A stretch of DNA of 64,000 bases from Kalmusia sp. IMI 367209 (GCA_027946365.1 JAPEUQ010000010.1:310001-374000); one strand, 5' to 3'; positions 1 through 14,329 are shown, counted from the first letter of the stretch. Numbers and translations: made by a program. Notes: generated by a model from the letters alone, not told the origin.

Positions 1-476
1 AGGCACAGAACGCTCGCGGCGAGTGGGTAGATTGCAAGCCGATCGCTGGTACTCTGATTGTTGCCATTGGGCAGGGCATGGAAGCGTTGACCGATGGTGT
101 CTGTGCCTCCACGACGCATCGTGTGCTCAGTCCGAGGAAGGGCGAAGGGGCTAGGTACTCGGTCCCATTTTTCCAGGGAGTAAGCTACGACGCACAGTTT
201 GAAGCTATGGACGTCCCGAGCGAGGTGTTGAAGCTGAGGGATGAGGCTCGCAAAGCGCGTAAGGATGACGTGGAATTTACATTTGTCAAAGGCCGCTGGG
301 GACACTTGGGCGAGGCTACCTTGATGAACCGCGTAAAGTCGCATCCGGACGTCGGCGAGCGATGGGTAAGTCCTTGTTCGATGTGTTTATTGCTGCATGG
401 ATTACTCGGCTGACCTCCCTCGCAGTATCCTCAGTTATTAGCACAGATTCGGGCGCAACAGGCAGCCAAAGCATGA
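1..476 (+). CDS. Isopenicillin-N-synthase-like 2OG-Fe(II) oxygenase, 3' part
   Basis: C-terminal part of a non-haem iron, 2-oxoglutarate-type oxygenase; the 5' part lies outside the window. The open frame runs from base 3 (AQNARGEW...) and includes the jelly-roll core of this family: a distal iron-ligand histidine in CASTTHRVLSP and the co-substrate-binding Arg-x-Ser in ARYSVPFF. A short intron (donor GTAAGT at 366, acceptor CAG ending at 425) separates this from a last exon of 16 codons ending in TGA at 474-476. Family members act on peptides, secondary metabolites or plant-type substrates, so the true substrate cannot be told. Nothing next to it suggests a biosynthetic cluster. Confidence 0.82.
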
Positions 477-1430
477 GAGCTGCATGATGCCAACCGCCCA
501 CAAATGTTAATTAGCTAAGAGCCAATCATTCTCCATCACAATGCAGAAGCATCGCGAGAAAAGAATATGCGGTGAAAGTGAGGCGTAGTGAGCAATCCTA
601 CTGGGCTGGTGATGCGTGCAGTGATTGGCGTGGGGCCGATGTCCCTAGTAGCAGGTGATTCGACGAAATATGCGACTCGCTTGCCAAGCTTTATTCGATA
701 GACTGTTTTGCTCACAACTAGCGCTGCACGAGAGGTCAATTGGATTTGAGATTTTTTTGGGTTGGCACGATCGCGCCCGTGCCTCGGTGCCATTTTCGGG
801 GGCAATAGCGGCTGTGGAAATCCGCACAAGGAATCCCAGCCAAGTGTGGCTTGCCACCACGAAGGTCGACACGAGAGCTGACATGCCATAGTTATGGGTT
901 GCCTGGGACGTGCAAGGATGGAGAACGCCGCTATGCCCCGCCTTGGCGACCTACGCAAGCTTTGGTCGCCGTCTTTCGGTACCTGGCTATGCCGCGTGGT
1001 TTGACTCGCTACGAAACTGCAAGTTTCAGTAAGGTGATCGACGTGACGAGACAAAAAATCGCCCATCTCGATGCTCGATGCCAAGTAGGAGTATCGAAGC
1101 TTGCGAGACTGTACGCGGGCAGGTCGGCAGGCTGTTCCGAGGAACATCTGAAATGTCATCGTTCGGGATAAGATCGGACCTGTGGAAGTAGCGGGTGGTG
1201 GTTCCATATGTTATCGCGGATGGTGGGCGAGAGTGGGCTCTGTGCGATCCTTCGTAACGAAGCTGGAGATAATTGGTGATTAGAGATCGGCCGGACATAA
1301 CATCTATGCAAGCAATGCAATGAGTCAACAATCGAATCGTCACCGCCAAGTAGGAGATGTCCTTCACCGCCTCGTCTCCACTGGGCCGGACGCCGTGTCA
1401 GCACTGCAAACGAAAGTAGATCTCTCGGTC
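477..1430. other. Intergenic stretch, no gene seen
   Basis: Convergent 3' flanks of the oxygenase and the bZIP gene. Open frames here on both strands overlap one another and have no recognisable domain or splice pattern. I see no repeat or RNA gene. Confidence 0.6.
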
Positions 1431-2876
1431 TTAGTGCTCAACCTTCATGTGCGGTGGGAGGTGATACATCATCTGTCCCTGCTCGTTCACCATTTGCGGT
1501 TGTGGGTGCGAAGCTGGTGCCATCATATGCATCTCTCCCGGGTGACTAGCTTGTGGCACGTACCCATGATGTGCAGAGCTAGAGTACGCGTGTGGATGGG
1601 GAGCGTGTCCTGGTGGTGGAGCTGCGTTCATCGGAACGCTCATCTGCCGGTGGTAATCTGACGAGTGTGGTGACGGATTTGAAGTAGGCGTGTTGTATCC
1701 TCCCATCTGCATAGCCTGTGAAGTAACGAGTGGTGTGTTCTCAAGAGGGTAGGACATGGCTCTTGTGTTGTTGTCCAGCGCGTACGGGCTTGGGTACGAA
1801 ATGTTTCCAGACTCGACAGCGTGCAATGACGGATCAGGCACTGAAAGTGACACTGAATGGTGAGGAGGATGCGCGGATGGGTGACCGCTCCAGTTTGTCG
1901 GAGGATGTTCAATGTGCGGTGAAGGTACATTCGGCGAATACGCATGCTGTTGGTGCTGATGCTGATGCTGGTGCTGGTGTTGATGCTGCTGCTGTTGTTG
2001 CTGTTGCTGCCAGGGCGCAGGTTGACCGACCGGTGTCGTAGTAATTTCGGGTACGGAGTGAACGCTTCTTGCTGTTCCGGTCGAAGAGCGGCGTGGTTGA
2101 CTGAGGATTTGGATTCGATCACTGGGTGAGGGTGCTCCTCCTGTCGCAGCTATCAGGCCGGTAGACTCTGCTCCAGGCATAGTATTTCCTGAAGAGACAG
2201 AATTAGTAAGAGAATTGCGCAGACAATACAGTTCATGCAACGGAGGTGCGATGTCACCTAAGTTAGTACCATGGAAGTGGGAAGAGGCGCACGCCGCAAA
2301 AAGCAAGTACTCGGCTACCCAGAGATAGGTAGCGGCCAAGCGTCAAAAAGCAATCATTGTCGGCAACTGCTCCGAGAATGATTTGTTCGTGCTAGGATCC
2401 AACGGAATATGTTGCAACGTACCTGAGCCTTCGGGCATTCCCAACGCTTGCACAGCATGAGACAATCGCGCTTTCAGCACCGCATTTTCCTGCTCCAGCT
2501 CCTCGTTGCGCCGCATCAGCTCCATCATCTTTGACGAACTGTTGGTGCCAATCTGCGTCGTTAGATCGCGCACCTGTCGCTCGAGACTTTCGATGTGATC
2601 TTTTGTTCTCTGACGGATAGCTCGTTGTGCCTCTCGGTCGTTTGCCCTTTTCCGCTCCAATTGCGCGGCGGTCAGTGTCGTAACGCTACGAGTGCCGGCT
2701 CTCGAGGGCCGCTTCTTGGCTCCAGGCGTAGAGTTTTTCCTTTCGGAGCCAGAAGAGTGGCCATCGTAGGTAGGCGATCGGTTGAGCGTCGCCATGTGTG
2801 GTGGAACATAGTTTGTACCCATGAGGTCGCCGCTCCGGTAAGCAATGGGGTCTCGATAGTGGATTACTGAAGTCAT
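1431..2876 (-). CDS. bZIP transcription factor with Gln/His-rich tail
   Basis: Predicted nuclear DNA-binding regulator of 403 residues in two exons (2876-2423 and 2188-1431). The intron has donor GTACGT and acceptor CAG, and joining keeps the frame. Residues about 70-135 form a bZIP: basic region RKRANDREAQRAIRQRTK, then a coiled coil with heptad leucines (SLERQVRDL...). The fungal basic signature N-x-x-EAQ is intact. The C-terminal half is disordered and rich in Pro, Ser, His and Gln, with an uninterrupted Gln tract followed by alternating His-Gln near residues 190-212, as in activation domains. The gene ends in ...HMKVEH. It is preceded by a 4.7-kb gene-free stretch, so its 5' leader and promoter may be long. 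The target genes cannot be told. Confidence 0.88.
1942..2010. repeat. CAG/CAT-type trinucleotide repeat in the bZIP coding region
   Basis: On the plus strand the sequence is a run of TGCTGT/TGATGC/TGGTGC units. Read on the minus strand it encodes the Gln tract and the His-Gln alternation of the bZIP protein. Such tracts commonly vary in length between strains. Confidence 0.8.
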
Positions 2877-5800
2877 GAGGATCCGCGGGGGCGGCAGAGG
2901 GTTAAAGGAAGGCAGTTCGTGGTCGCTGTGTCAGCGGCTCGGACGCAGTAGGACCAAGCTTCCAGAGGTTCCCGTGTGCAAGATGACGAGGGCGTCCTGG
3001 GTTTGCAAGGACGGCGAATGGGGCGGGTTTATGTTGTGCCGCGTGCAGAGAGCACGGGTTGGAGGGCTCTCGGACCAGAGGGTGGTATGGTAACAATATC
3101 GATTTCAAGTAGAAATTACGGTATGGCGGTAAGCAGAGGGGAAAGGTATAGGCAAAGGGTAGGCAGAGATAAACAAAACGCAGTGACCTTAGGGCCCGGC
3201 AGGGTCGAGGGCTATAACAGGATCTCTGTAAGGATAAGTCTCTCGCATGCGAGGGACCCTGGACTGTGGCTGTATGCCGCTAACTACCACGACCCTAGGG
3301 ACTTGGATGGGACCCAGCCCGTCGGTGGTCAGCACACGTGCGGCCCTGCGGGGAAAATGCAGGTGTGAAACCAGACAAAGTTTGGAGACGAGCGATGAGG
3401 CGCGAGGCATCAAGGCGCCGTTGACTGGAGGCTGCAGCAGGAAGGGGATCCCAGAGCCAGCAGCGTCGGCCGTGTTGCTTTGCTGGGACGCTTGGGGGGT
3501 GTCTCTGGTGACGCGTGCCGGCGGCCGTGTCAGAAAATCGACGGAGCCTCCTCGCTGAACGCTTCTCTCTGGTCCCTAGAAGCGGGCGAGAGCGGCGGGA
3601 GCGGCGATTGCCCGGTGGTCTGTGGCCGTCGCCGTCGCGACCGTCGTCGAGCGAGCATCGGCTGTCTACGCAACACCACCATGGCACCGCCGGCGAAAGC
3701 GGATGGCTCGGCCCACTTCCCCTTTGGGCGGAGGGAGAGGCGATATGCTCCCCGACCAATAGCCGGCGGGGATGAGGCAGACGCATTCACCGCTCCGCGC
3801 TGGGCGATGCCGGAGGAGCTCGGAGAGGAGAAGTCGCCAACATGGTGTGCTGTGTGCTGTGCGCCTGTGATTACCGCGAGCGCCGTTGGCGACGAGCTGG
3901 CACCGAACTGGGGGAGGGCGGAGGGGGTGCAACAGGAGGAGCGTGAAGGAACATGGCCCGGCACTTGGTTGGCGTGTAAGCGTCCCATTCCTGTCGCGAT
4001 GGTCGCACTGGCGCGGCGAGGCGAAGGGGAGAGGATGCTGCCGCGCTGGGATTAGCAGCACGTGGCCTGCCGGGATCGCACCTGCCGCTAGCTCAATTCG
4101 TCGTGTGGGGCCTTCGCCTGCCCCTCACCATTCGATCCTGACGAGACTCGCCAGGCGTCAAGAAAAATCGATTCTGCTGTCGCTCGCCGTCGCCTCGCTG
4201 CTGCATGTCGCCCGCCATGCTTGCCATCCTCTCGCCGCCGTCTGCCCGCTTGCGCGCTCCCTCTCCCTCACCGTATCCGTCTCGGCAAGCGGCTGGCCTG
4301 CGCGGCGCCCCGAGCTACCGTCTCCCTGCCGGCTCTCAGGCAGTGACCAGGTACATGTCGATCATTACGGGCATGCAGTGCGACGAAACGGGCCTTGCCC
4401 AAAGCTCGCAACGTCCTTGGCATCATTTCTCTTGCGTGGTCTTGCTAAGGGGGCAGTCCCGGAACCGTCAGAGGCCATTATGCCATCTCCCGATCGAATG
4501 CTGCGGAGATTTGTCCCGCAGTGATACCATTCCCACCGGCCTCCAAACACCGACCGCTACTTTCGCCGTGGCTGCTGTGGTGCCTACGCCGCCGTTCGAC
4601 GTGCAGCGCGCCGGTGACGTGTCTCACCAAAGGGGCTCGAATGCTCAACTTGCAGCGACGGGTTCTGGGGCGCCTGCAGCAGTGCAGCCGCTGCGCTCAA
4701 GGCATGGGCAACCCCCACCATGCACAGACCAGTCACTTTTCCAGTGCTTGCACGCCAACGTTGAAATGAGATGAGGCATTGATCTCTAGCTGCGCGTCCC
4801 CCTGCCACTTTGATCATGAGACTCGTGTCTGAATTCTCACAATGCTTTGACCTCGCGGCACGGTTGTCGACATGGTGATCGCGTAATTGATACCTCGTCT
4901 TGCTGCCGTGCTGATCCAGGCCGCTTCTCGCTGTAGCTGGGCGCCACGGCCCGAACGAGGATAAGTTGGCGACAAGCGCAGTTGCCGAACGTCAAGAGAA
5001 GCGTCAAATCCGCCGACGAATTCGCCGACCTATTCATCATGGCTGCTCGCGGACAAGTCGCATCAGACACCGCAATTGGCTGATGGGCTTTGCGGCGACC
5101 AAACACTCGTAAGCGTTCGAGAAACAGGGGTATCATTATGGCGAAGCGCTCCTGTAGACTACGTATTTTTAGGGCTCGTGAAACACGTCTCGCCCAGGCT
5201 CGCTACAATATTCTACCGTGGGAAGGCTTACAAACGTCGGCGACAGCTAGCTTGTAAGGCGTTCGACGCCAAGTAGCATTCCAGTGCGAAGAAACTCTTG
5301 GAGTGGTCCGGATGCGTTAGTGAATGGAGAAGCAATCAGGTCGTTACGGGCGAGAGTTACTAGTTCCAAGAGATGGTGCAGGTACTGAGATATCGTCGAT
5401 GGGATTGCGGATACCGTAACGGCCGATCGGCAACCTACCGCCACTTATGTGATACATGATGAAACTCCCAGCTGTTATCATCTAGGAAGCCAGTGCAACC
5501 TTGGAACCTCGAGCGATGGCGCAAGGCCTGATGTCGTCAATAGCATCTGTTGGAGTTTCTAGCTCCGCTTCTAGCGCGCCACAGAACCACACAGGGCCTG
5601 CGATGCCATGCTCTCGAGCAAGATACGCCGCTGTCAGAACTGCGTGATGGTCCCGACGATAGCTCCAGGGACAGCCGAAGCTAGCGGAAGGTAGTTGCTC
5701 GTCTCTGTGTTTGTATCCATCGCCGTGTTTCGCGGCTCTGGGCGCTGATCAGCCGCTTTGCTTTCGTTGAACGCGGCAAGGGAAAGGAAGTGCTAGTTTC

Positions 5801-7582
5801 AGGCGCAGATTTCGGGCGTCAATCAACGGTACGGTCGCACCTCCATCGTCCTATGACGATGTGGGGAGCAGCGCCCGGGCATTATGGAGAGAGACAAGAG
5901 ACAGGTGCGCCTTTCTCCGGTGAGGCCTGTGGTCTGGTTGCCCGGGCACACGTCACCATCCCCCTATATTGCAGTACACCTTGGATCAGTCCACGCCGCC
6001 TGCACCTCCGGTCTGTATCATAGCCCGTGGCCGCTTGTCCGCAAACAAACCAACTAACGTCGTGCGGCCGACCTTGTGCAGGTACAGGTGCGCGATACCC
6101 GCTCGCCTCCAGCCGCACGTTGGACCCCTATGTTTTCCAGGGCGCAACGTCTTGTGCGACCATCGCTGCCCTCCCCAAAGCGGAAATCCTGCGTCCGCAA
6201 AGCGACGTTCCCTCAGAACATCTGTTCGCCCAAGTGGGACCACTCCGTGCATTCATGCAAACACTCAAGGGATGCCGCTAATTGCGCAACCGCGGCGGCA
6301 GCGACGGACCCATGGTTCCATCTCTGCTGACCTTCCAGAAGTTCGTTTCTTCTTTGTCTAGCGTACGCCCTGCAAACTATCGTTCTTCGGTCCTTTTCGC
6401 GGGTACGGCCGTGATCTGTGTCGGCACGACACAAATCGCGGATGCTACGCTTCCGATTTCCCTCTGCCGCCATAAAGCGCAATTCTGTCACTTTGCAGAG
6501 AATCGCATCTGTCTTCGCATTTTCACCACTAGACGGCCGATCTCCGCTTTGGGCCGTCTGGAACCAGATAACGCTAGGCGGAGAAGCTACGCCCCTCCCC
6601 GCGCACTGCAACCCAACCCAGGTGATTTCGAGCAAAGACAGCCCATGATCCGCATACTATCTACCGATCAACCGCACTAAACCAGCCACCGCATAGCCCT
6701 TTGCCGCTCAAGTTCGCAGCTGTCCAGCTTCTCGCGCGACGAAAGAACCACGGTTTGAATCTTCGCACTATGCGTGCGCGGAACTTGCTGCAACGAGGTG
6801 GACGTCGTCACCTTTTTGCCTCTTTTTCTAAATCAGGAGGTGACCCGCAGCATGTCGCCACGAGGTCGACTCTGAAACACAATCCTCAGCAGGGTTGCCA
6901 CACTCGCGTGAATTTAAAGTTTGCTGTGAGGTAGCACGACAGCGGGCCAGGGGTTATCGAGTCTTGGTGGCGGCTAACGAGTCAGTACTGTCACACCTCA
7001 AGCCCTGTATAGCGTGCCACAAGATATACGACAAGCTTCTAGCTTCAGTCTAGAAAACCATCTATTCTGGACGCCTCAGCGGGTATTTGGAAAGAAAGGG
7101 TTTGATCACCTCTTGTGGCACGAACTCTATGTTGGTGGATCTTTTCATCTCCGAAACACTAGCAAGAAGATACAACTTGTGCGCATGTATGCAACCGTCA
7201 CGTCGCTGCCCAACATCACCTCTAGCTTTACGTGCAGGTGATGTGAGATGTGCAAGTGGGCCGTGGCCATTGTAGATCTATCCGGTCTATCGACATGCAG
7301 TCATAAGCCTCTCACCAGACTCTAAATTAAACGCTTACAAGTAGGATACGACACCTGCAGGACGATGGCGGCGGTACTTCCCTCCTCGAAGTCCTTGAAC
7401 CGATTTTTGAGCATCGCTCTCATCATACCGACGATCGCACGAACAATGGCTCAAAGTTAAAACCACGCAACACCTTCCTACGCGAACTGCCAAGATATAC
7501 TTTACTTTGGAACCCTTCTGGGAAGGTCTCGAGCATTCTACACTCGTTCCCCGTAGCTCTGAGGCTTCAGCTGAAAGAAGAA
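2877..7582. other. Long gene-poor stretch upstream of bZIP and downstream of GH1
   Basis: About 4.7 kb without a credible gene. Open frames up to 212 codons occur around 3.3-4.8 kb, but they overlap in several frames on both strands and lack domains, so they look like chance frames in GC-rich DNA. The bZIP-proximal part could be its promoter or untranslated leader. No transposon ends or tRNA were recognised. Confidence 0.5.
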
Positions 7583-9481
<1,899 letters not shown>

Positions 9482-10338
9482 GCTGATTCAGGTGTCAAAT
9501 AAACACAAAATAGAGTCTTCGGCGAGCAATGCAATTGAATACGACACTCATGGGCAGCTAAGCTACATATACCGATGGCGTAGTTCCCTCCGGAGTGCTT
9601 CCCACCGAGCCAGCCTCGACGCGTCTCATGACATTGTACACCGCGCCGTAAGACAAGAGAGGCAAGCTCCACTACACACATCACTCATGCTCGGAAGCAG
9701 GACGATTTTTCCGCCCATGAATGATGCAATTGGGCCTAAGGTCCACTCTGAGAGAGGTTGAGCGCCATTTTGTTTGCTCGAAAGCGTGCTGCTGCCCAAA
9801 AGTCAAGCTCTATTCTGCCGCCATAGCTCGCGCCTACCAGGGCGGTCAATGGCTATACGGGCCGTCGATTCTACCTGCCTTTATCCAAGGAGGGGTCGAG
9901 AGGTTGGCTGCCGTAACAGCGGGGCACACATGAGGTGACACTGAGGCACGCTGGACGAAGCAAGTCCAGGCGAGTTTCCTCGTCTGAGCATGTACAACCC
10001 AGGTTGGTGGTTCTCCGACAGTGGCAACACGTCTTACTCCTCGGCGTCGCGAATTCTGTTTGAGATCTCGTCGGATACCTTTCTTTGCAAGAATTCGAGC
10101 AGCTTTGATTCCCCGCATTGCACCCAGAGAGGTCTAGCTTTCTCGTCGGACACCATTCCACTTCGAGGTTTCCGAAGGAGCTAGGGCCACTCAGACATCA
10201 TCCACCACAGAGCTGCTGGCGGAACTCGAATACCATCAGACATCGCAGTCGGAGTCTTGAACAGTATATAATGGGAGGACCCTGGGGTGAATACCACAAC
10301 ATTGGAGCTCTGAGATAACAACAGGAGACCAGTCCACA
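9482..10338. other. Divergent intergenic region between GH1 and DUF1479 genes
   Basis: Shared 5' flank of two divergently transcribed genes. No coding segment is supported. The only clear element is the TATA box listed separately. Confidence 0.6.
10265..10271 (+). promoter_or_regulatory. TATA box (TATATAA)
   Basis: TATATAA lies 68 bp before the ATG of the DUF1479 gene, a plausible distance for a core promoter with a short leader. Confidence 0.45.
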
Positions 10339-11910
10339 ATGCTATCGCTCGCCCGAAACGTCCGATCTCCAGCCCTTCGGGCGCTCCCCCACACGCGCAC
10401 CGCGATGACCCAAGCAGCCTCGAAGCGCGCTGGCGATATCTCGGATGCTTTTGCTTCACTCTCTGGCCAGAATTTTATGCCGCTTTCTTCGGAGTATGCA
10501 GATCTCAAGGCTCGTCTGAGTAAGGGAAACGAGGACGCGATAAGACAGTCTTGGGAACGACTGCTCAAGGACCTAAGGGAGGAGATACCGCTCATTGTGG
10601 AGAAAGGCTCAAAGGTCATTCCTGAGATTCAGTTCAAAGATATCGACAATGCGCCGGAAGAGTTTAGCAAGGAGCTGCGCAAGAGGGGCGTGGCTGTCGT
10701 ACGAGGTGTTGTGAGCGAGCAGGAGGCGCTGGGTTGGAAGGAAAACTTGAGGGAGTATATCAAAGCCAATCCACAGACGAAGGGTGAGTATGATGAACTG
10801 AATATGCAGTACATAGATCTGACATGTCTCAGCATTTCCGCCCGAAAACCCGCAAGTCTTCGAGCTGTACTGGTCGCGGACCCAGCTCCTCGCTCGCGGC
10901 CACCCAAACATGCTGAAGATGCAGCGCTTCCTCATGTCCTACTGGCACTCGGCCAACCCGCACGCCCCCGTCTCATCCCACCACCCCATAAGCTACGCCG
11001 ACCGCCTCCGCATGAGGCTCCCCGGCGACTCGAAATTTGCACTCGGCCCACACGTCGACGGAGGCAGCGTAGAACGCTGGGATGAGCGAGGCTACGGCCT
11101 CGGCAAAGTCTACGACGCCGTCTGGCAAGGGCGCTGGGAAGACTTCGACCCCTGGGAGTCCAGTTGCAGACTCCCCGTAGTCGCGGACCTGCACCAAGGT
11201 GTAGGCGCCTGCACCGCCTTCCGCATGTTCCAGGGCTGGCTCTCGCTGTCGACCACGGGCCCAGGCGAAGGCACACTCCTCGTGAACCCGCTCCTCGCGA
11301 AAGCCACAGCGTACTACCTCCTCCGCCCATTCTTTTCGCCTAAATCAGGCGTCGAGCCCGGCGCGCAGACGGCCTCGGATGCCGTCACCGCCACGAGCGA
11401 TTTCCTCGCCAGCGACAACTGGGTCATGGACCGAACCCCCAACTCGTGGATCCAAGGCGCGACTCCCGGCCACGGACAGGAACTCTCACACCTCCTGCAC
11501 CCGCACCTCAACCTCGCGCAGTCCATGATCCACGTCCCCACCGTCCGGCCCGGCGACTACGTAGCCTGGCACTGCGACACGATCCACAGCGTAGACAAGA
11601 CGCACGCGGGCACCGCCGACTCGTCCGTCCTGTACATCCCTGCGTGTCCGCTGACCGAGGACAACGCGCGGTATCTGGCGCGGCAGCGGGACAAGTTCGT
11701 GCGCGGGGTCCCGAGCCCGGATTTCGGGGGCGGCGTCGGCGAGAGCGAGCATGTTGGGAGGGTGAGGGTGGAGGATATGGAGGGGCTGGTGGGCGAGGAG
11801 GGAGGAGGGCCATGGGGCTCGTCGAGTGGGATAGCGATGGGGAGGGACTTGCGGTTGGAGAGAGGGAGGTGCTGGATCGGGCGAATAAGGTTTTGGGGTT
11901 TTATGATTAG
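10339..11910 (+). CDS. DUF1479 (YbiU-like) oxygenase, frame broken near its 3' end
   Basis: Member of the DUF1479 family, predicted Fe(II)/2OG-type oxygenases of unknown substrate. Exon 1 is 10339-10783 and exon 2 starts at 10833 after a 49-nt intron. Family features seen are GVAVVRGVVSEQEAL, FELYWSRTQL, the putative metal pair in GPHVDGGSVERW, and WHCDTIHSVD. The main frame continues to 11995 with an unlikely tail. The family-like ending EREVLDRANKVLGFYD is instead found in the next frame and stops at 11910. The switch falls in the G-rich stretch about 11793-11809 and is explained by one missing G. About 500 residues are expected once read through. The first residues (Arg-rich, with Ser/Ala) could be a mitochondrial presequence. 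Confidence 0.85.
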
Positions 11911-12730
11911 GGGGTTGAGCGTTGGGGCTGTGTTTGAGGTGCTTGGGACGAAAATTGTTATGAATCATGGTCCCATTTCCTTTTGTGTGCGTTGAGCGAA
12001 TGCAGCTGTATTTTCTGTAGGGGATTAGTCTCCGTAGGACATTCCTATGTGTCTGGGCATACGAGCCGGAGTGCTGACCGTATGCAGATTTCCTAACTGC
12101 ACGTTCGACCTTTGCTCTGTAACCAATGAATCGCTCAAAGCAGCTTTTTTCCTCTTGGACATAGTGTCATGTTGAATTCCCTTTATCTGTAAAAGCAAAA
12201 TTAAATATCAAATTTCCATATTCTACACGGCTATAGCGATCGCCACAATGAGCGAAGTGCAAAAAAAAAAAAGGAAAGTGGATGAAGACAGTCTCATCTA
12301 TCAACTGATTTGATCGTCAAAGCACAAAATCTGAGCTACAACACTCAACCTAGTTCCTAACTAGCCCCGTCGGAATACCGCCAGCAAGAGAATACGCCCG
12401 CGATCCGCTGCAGTGTCGTCGTCCCCATTGACCAGCCCACCTCCTGTAGATTCGCAACCTCACGGCCCTATGACTGGAGCGGGTCGGCTATCCTTACTAC
12501 TATTCGATACCATCTATGGACACGCTTACGTAGCTGCCTGTTGTTGAGTCTCTGATGCCCGGCCACTTTGCACTGCATACACGAGACCAGCCGGCGTGGA
12601 ACGGTTGTGTGGTAGCCCAGTTTCGATTCACCCGTCCGAGAGGAATTGCAGATAAGAGAATCACCGCAGGGCCGTTGAGTTCGTTTACCACGGCGTTTCA
12701 GTCCCGTGGGAGGAGTACATGTTTGCTGCC
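11911..12730. other. Intergenic stretch, no gene seen
   Basis: Convergent 3' flanks of the DUF1479 and HET genes. It is partly AT-rich, with a 12-base A run at 12261-12272. No coding or RNA signal was found. Confidence 0.55.
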
Positions 12731-14329
12731 TCAACCTCTACCGTGGATGTGCGTGAGTCTCTGGCCCCTTCTTCTCCTCTCAAAGCGCCCATTTGTGACG
12801 GTAAAGTTAGACGGTGTCCTAGCAAGGCAGTGATTCCCTCCTTTCAGTTCCTTGAAGTCCTGGTCATCGATCAAGCGTTTCTGCCACAGGTGCTGAAAGA
12901 GGTGGAAGTCGGGTCGACTGATGCGCAGCGTCTCGCCCAAATTGTGATGGAAGGCTGCGACATGTTCTATTCGGTGGTTCCACGCAATCCACCCGTTCTC
13001 GAACGTGCCACTGAATTGGTCGCACAAGGGGCAATGCACCGACCGCGGGGGCTCCTCGCCGCGGAAATGACTTAGGCAGTGCGTCTTCCACTCTTCTTCA
13101 TTGTATGACACGTATGAACAGTTCAGGAACCAGAACGAGCACTCGTAGCAAGGCGCTCGGTACTCGTTCTGTCGAAGTTCCAGCACGCCGTTCACGTCCT
13201 CCAATAACGGCACGCCCGTAAAGCGGCTAGCCAATTCACTACTGATCTCCTTTTGAAATTCTTCCTCATATGGTCCTCTACTAGCCATGGAGACGTGGAA
13301 CTTAATTTCGTCCTCGGAGCAGTGAACCCTCAACATCTCTCCCACCAAATTTCCAAAGCGAACAAGTTCTTTTGTCGCACATTTTCTGTCAGTACTCGAT
13401 CCCCGAGAAGCGCAGGCGTTGTACAACACTTCGACAAGAAGGTCCTTGCTAGACTTATGATAGTCGATAACTATAGCTGAGCTATCTTTCGCCAAACCGT
13501 GTAAAGCGTAAACCTTATCTCGTATATCTGTGGCCTCATGGTCGTGGTATAATTGCAGTAACGTTGCCAGAGGCTGCAGATTTGCGCCCCATTCCAACTT
13601 CGCCTTAGCAATGGCAATGGCCGGGCTAGCAAGAATAGAAGACACACAAAGCGTATGCTTCTCCCGTCCCCTATCAGATATTGCCTGGAGGTCATTGACT
13701 AGCTGCTCAAATATGTGCCAGCTGATATTTTTAGAGCCACAATAGATTGTGGCTTCTTTGGCAAGCATGATTTCTTGAACAATCCATATTCGCCGCCAGT
13801 AGTTCCTTTCGCACAAAGCTAGGACGCCTTTGGCCTGCCGTGGGCTCCAGAATTTACCAAATTTGAAACTTGGGTCCCCAAAGGTTTTCCTTGCTGCCAA
13901 GTACTCCATCGCGATATCGCTATAACAGGAATTATCGGCTTCGCCAAGCCACACCGAGACCGATTGAGCGTTGCTATAGATCTGCCGCATCATCTGTACT
14001 TGATGATTCCGTTCTAAAACTTTCGACTGGTTAATGCAGATAGCGTCAATCCATAAGGCGATATATCTGTTCCGTAGTCGCATGTAGTGCAGGAACCGCC
14101 ATAAATTGCTGCCTACGGGAAATCGAATTCCGTTCAGTTCGATATCATCGTATCTCTCTTTCCGACCCCATGCATACGAGAGCGCGACGTATGCTGGATA
14201 GTCCTCGTCCATAGAGTAGGAACGCAAACCGCATTTGATACTCTCTGACTCTGCACTTGGCCATAGCTCAACCAGTCTGAACTCTCGGCGTCCAGAATTA
14301 AGCGGCGCTATTGAATAAGGATCCTCCAT
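12731..14329 (-). CDS. HET-domain protein with C-terminal Cys/His cluster
   Basis: HET (heterokaryon incompatibility) domain protein of 532 residues in one exon. The start chosen is MEDPYS at 14329; the frame is open 29 codons further up, but that part is AT-rich and unconvincing. HET motifs: YVALSYAWG (residues 47-55), IALWIDAICINQ (90-101) with the following Q-x-x-x-M-x-x-IY region, and NYWRRIWIVQEIMLA (176-190). The C-terminal third is unusual: CYECSFWFLNC, then THCLSHF, CPLCDQF and closely spaced histidines, suggesting zinc binding. HET proteins trigger cell death after fusion of unlike strains; which partner this one senses is unknown. It starts a 11-kb island holding another HET gene and a het-c homologue. 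Confidence 0.88.
   Translation of the reverse strand: MEDPYSIAPLNSGRREFRLVELWPSAESESIKCGLRSYSMDEDYPAYVALSYAWGRKERYDDIELNGIRFPVGSNLWRFLHYMRLRNRYIALWIDAICINQSKVLERNHQVQMMRQIYSNAQSVSVWLGEADNSCYSDIAMEYLAARKTFGDPSFKFGKFWSPRQAKGVLALCERNYWRRIWIVQEIMLAKEATIYCGSKNISWHIFEQLVNDLQAISDRGREKHTLCVSSILASPAIAIAKAKLEWGANLQPLATLLQLYHDHEATDIRDKVYALHGLAKDSSAIVIDYHKSSKDLLVEVLYNACASRGSSTDRKCATKELVRFGNLVGEMLRVHCSEDEIKFHVSMASRGPYEEEFQKEISSELASRFTGVPLLEDVNGVLELRQNEYRAPCYECSFWFLNCSYVSYNEEEWKTHCLSHFRGEEPPRSVHCPLCDQFSGTFENGWIAWNHRIEHVAAFHHNLGETLRISRPDFHLFQHLWQKRLIDDQDFKELKGGNHCLARTPSNFTVTNGRFERRRRGQRLTHIHGRG

Noticed and set aside
3480..4774. Several overlapping frames of 130-212 codons
   Set aside because: They occur in at least four frames at once in GC-rich DNA, with no recognisable motif; likely chance frames in the bZIP upstream region.
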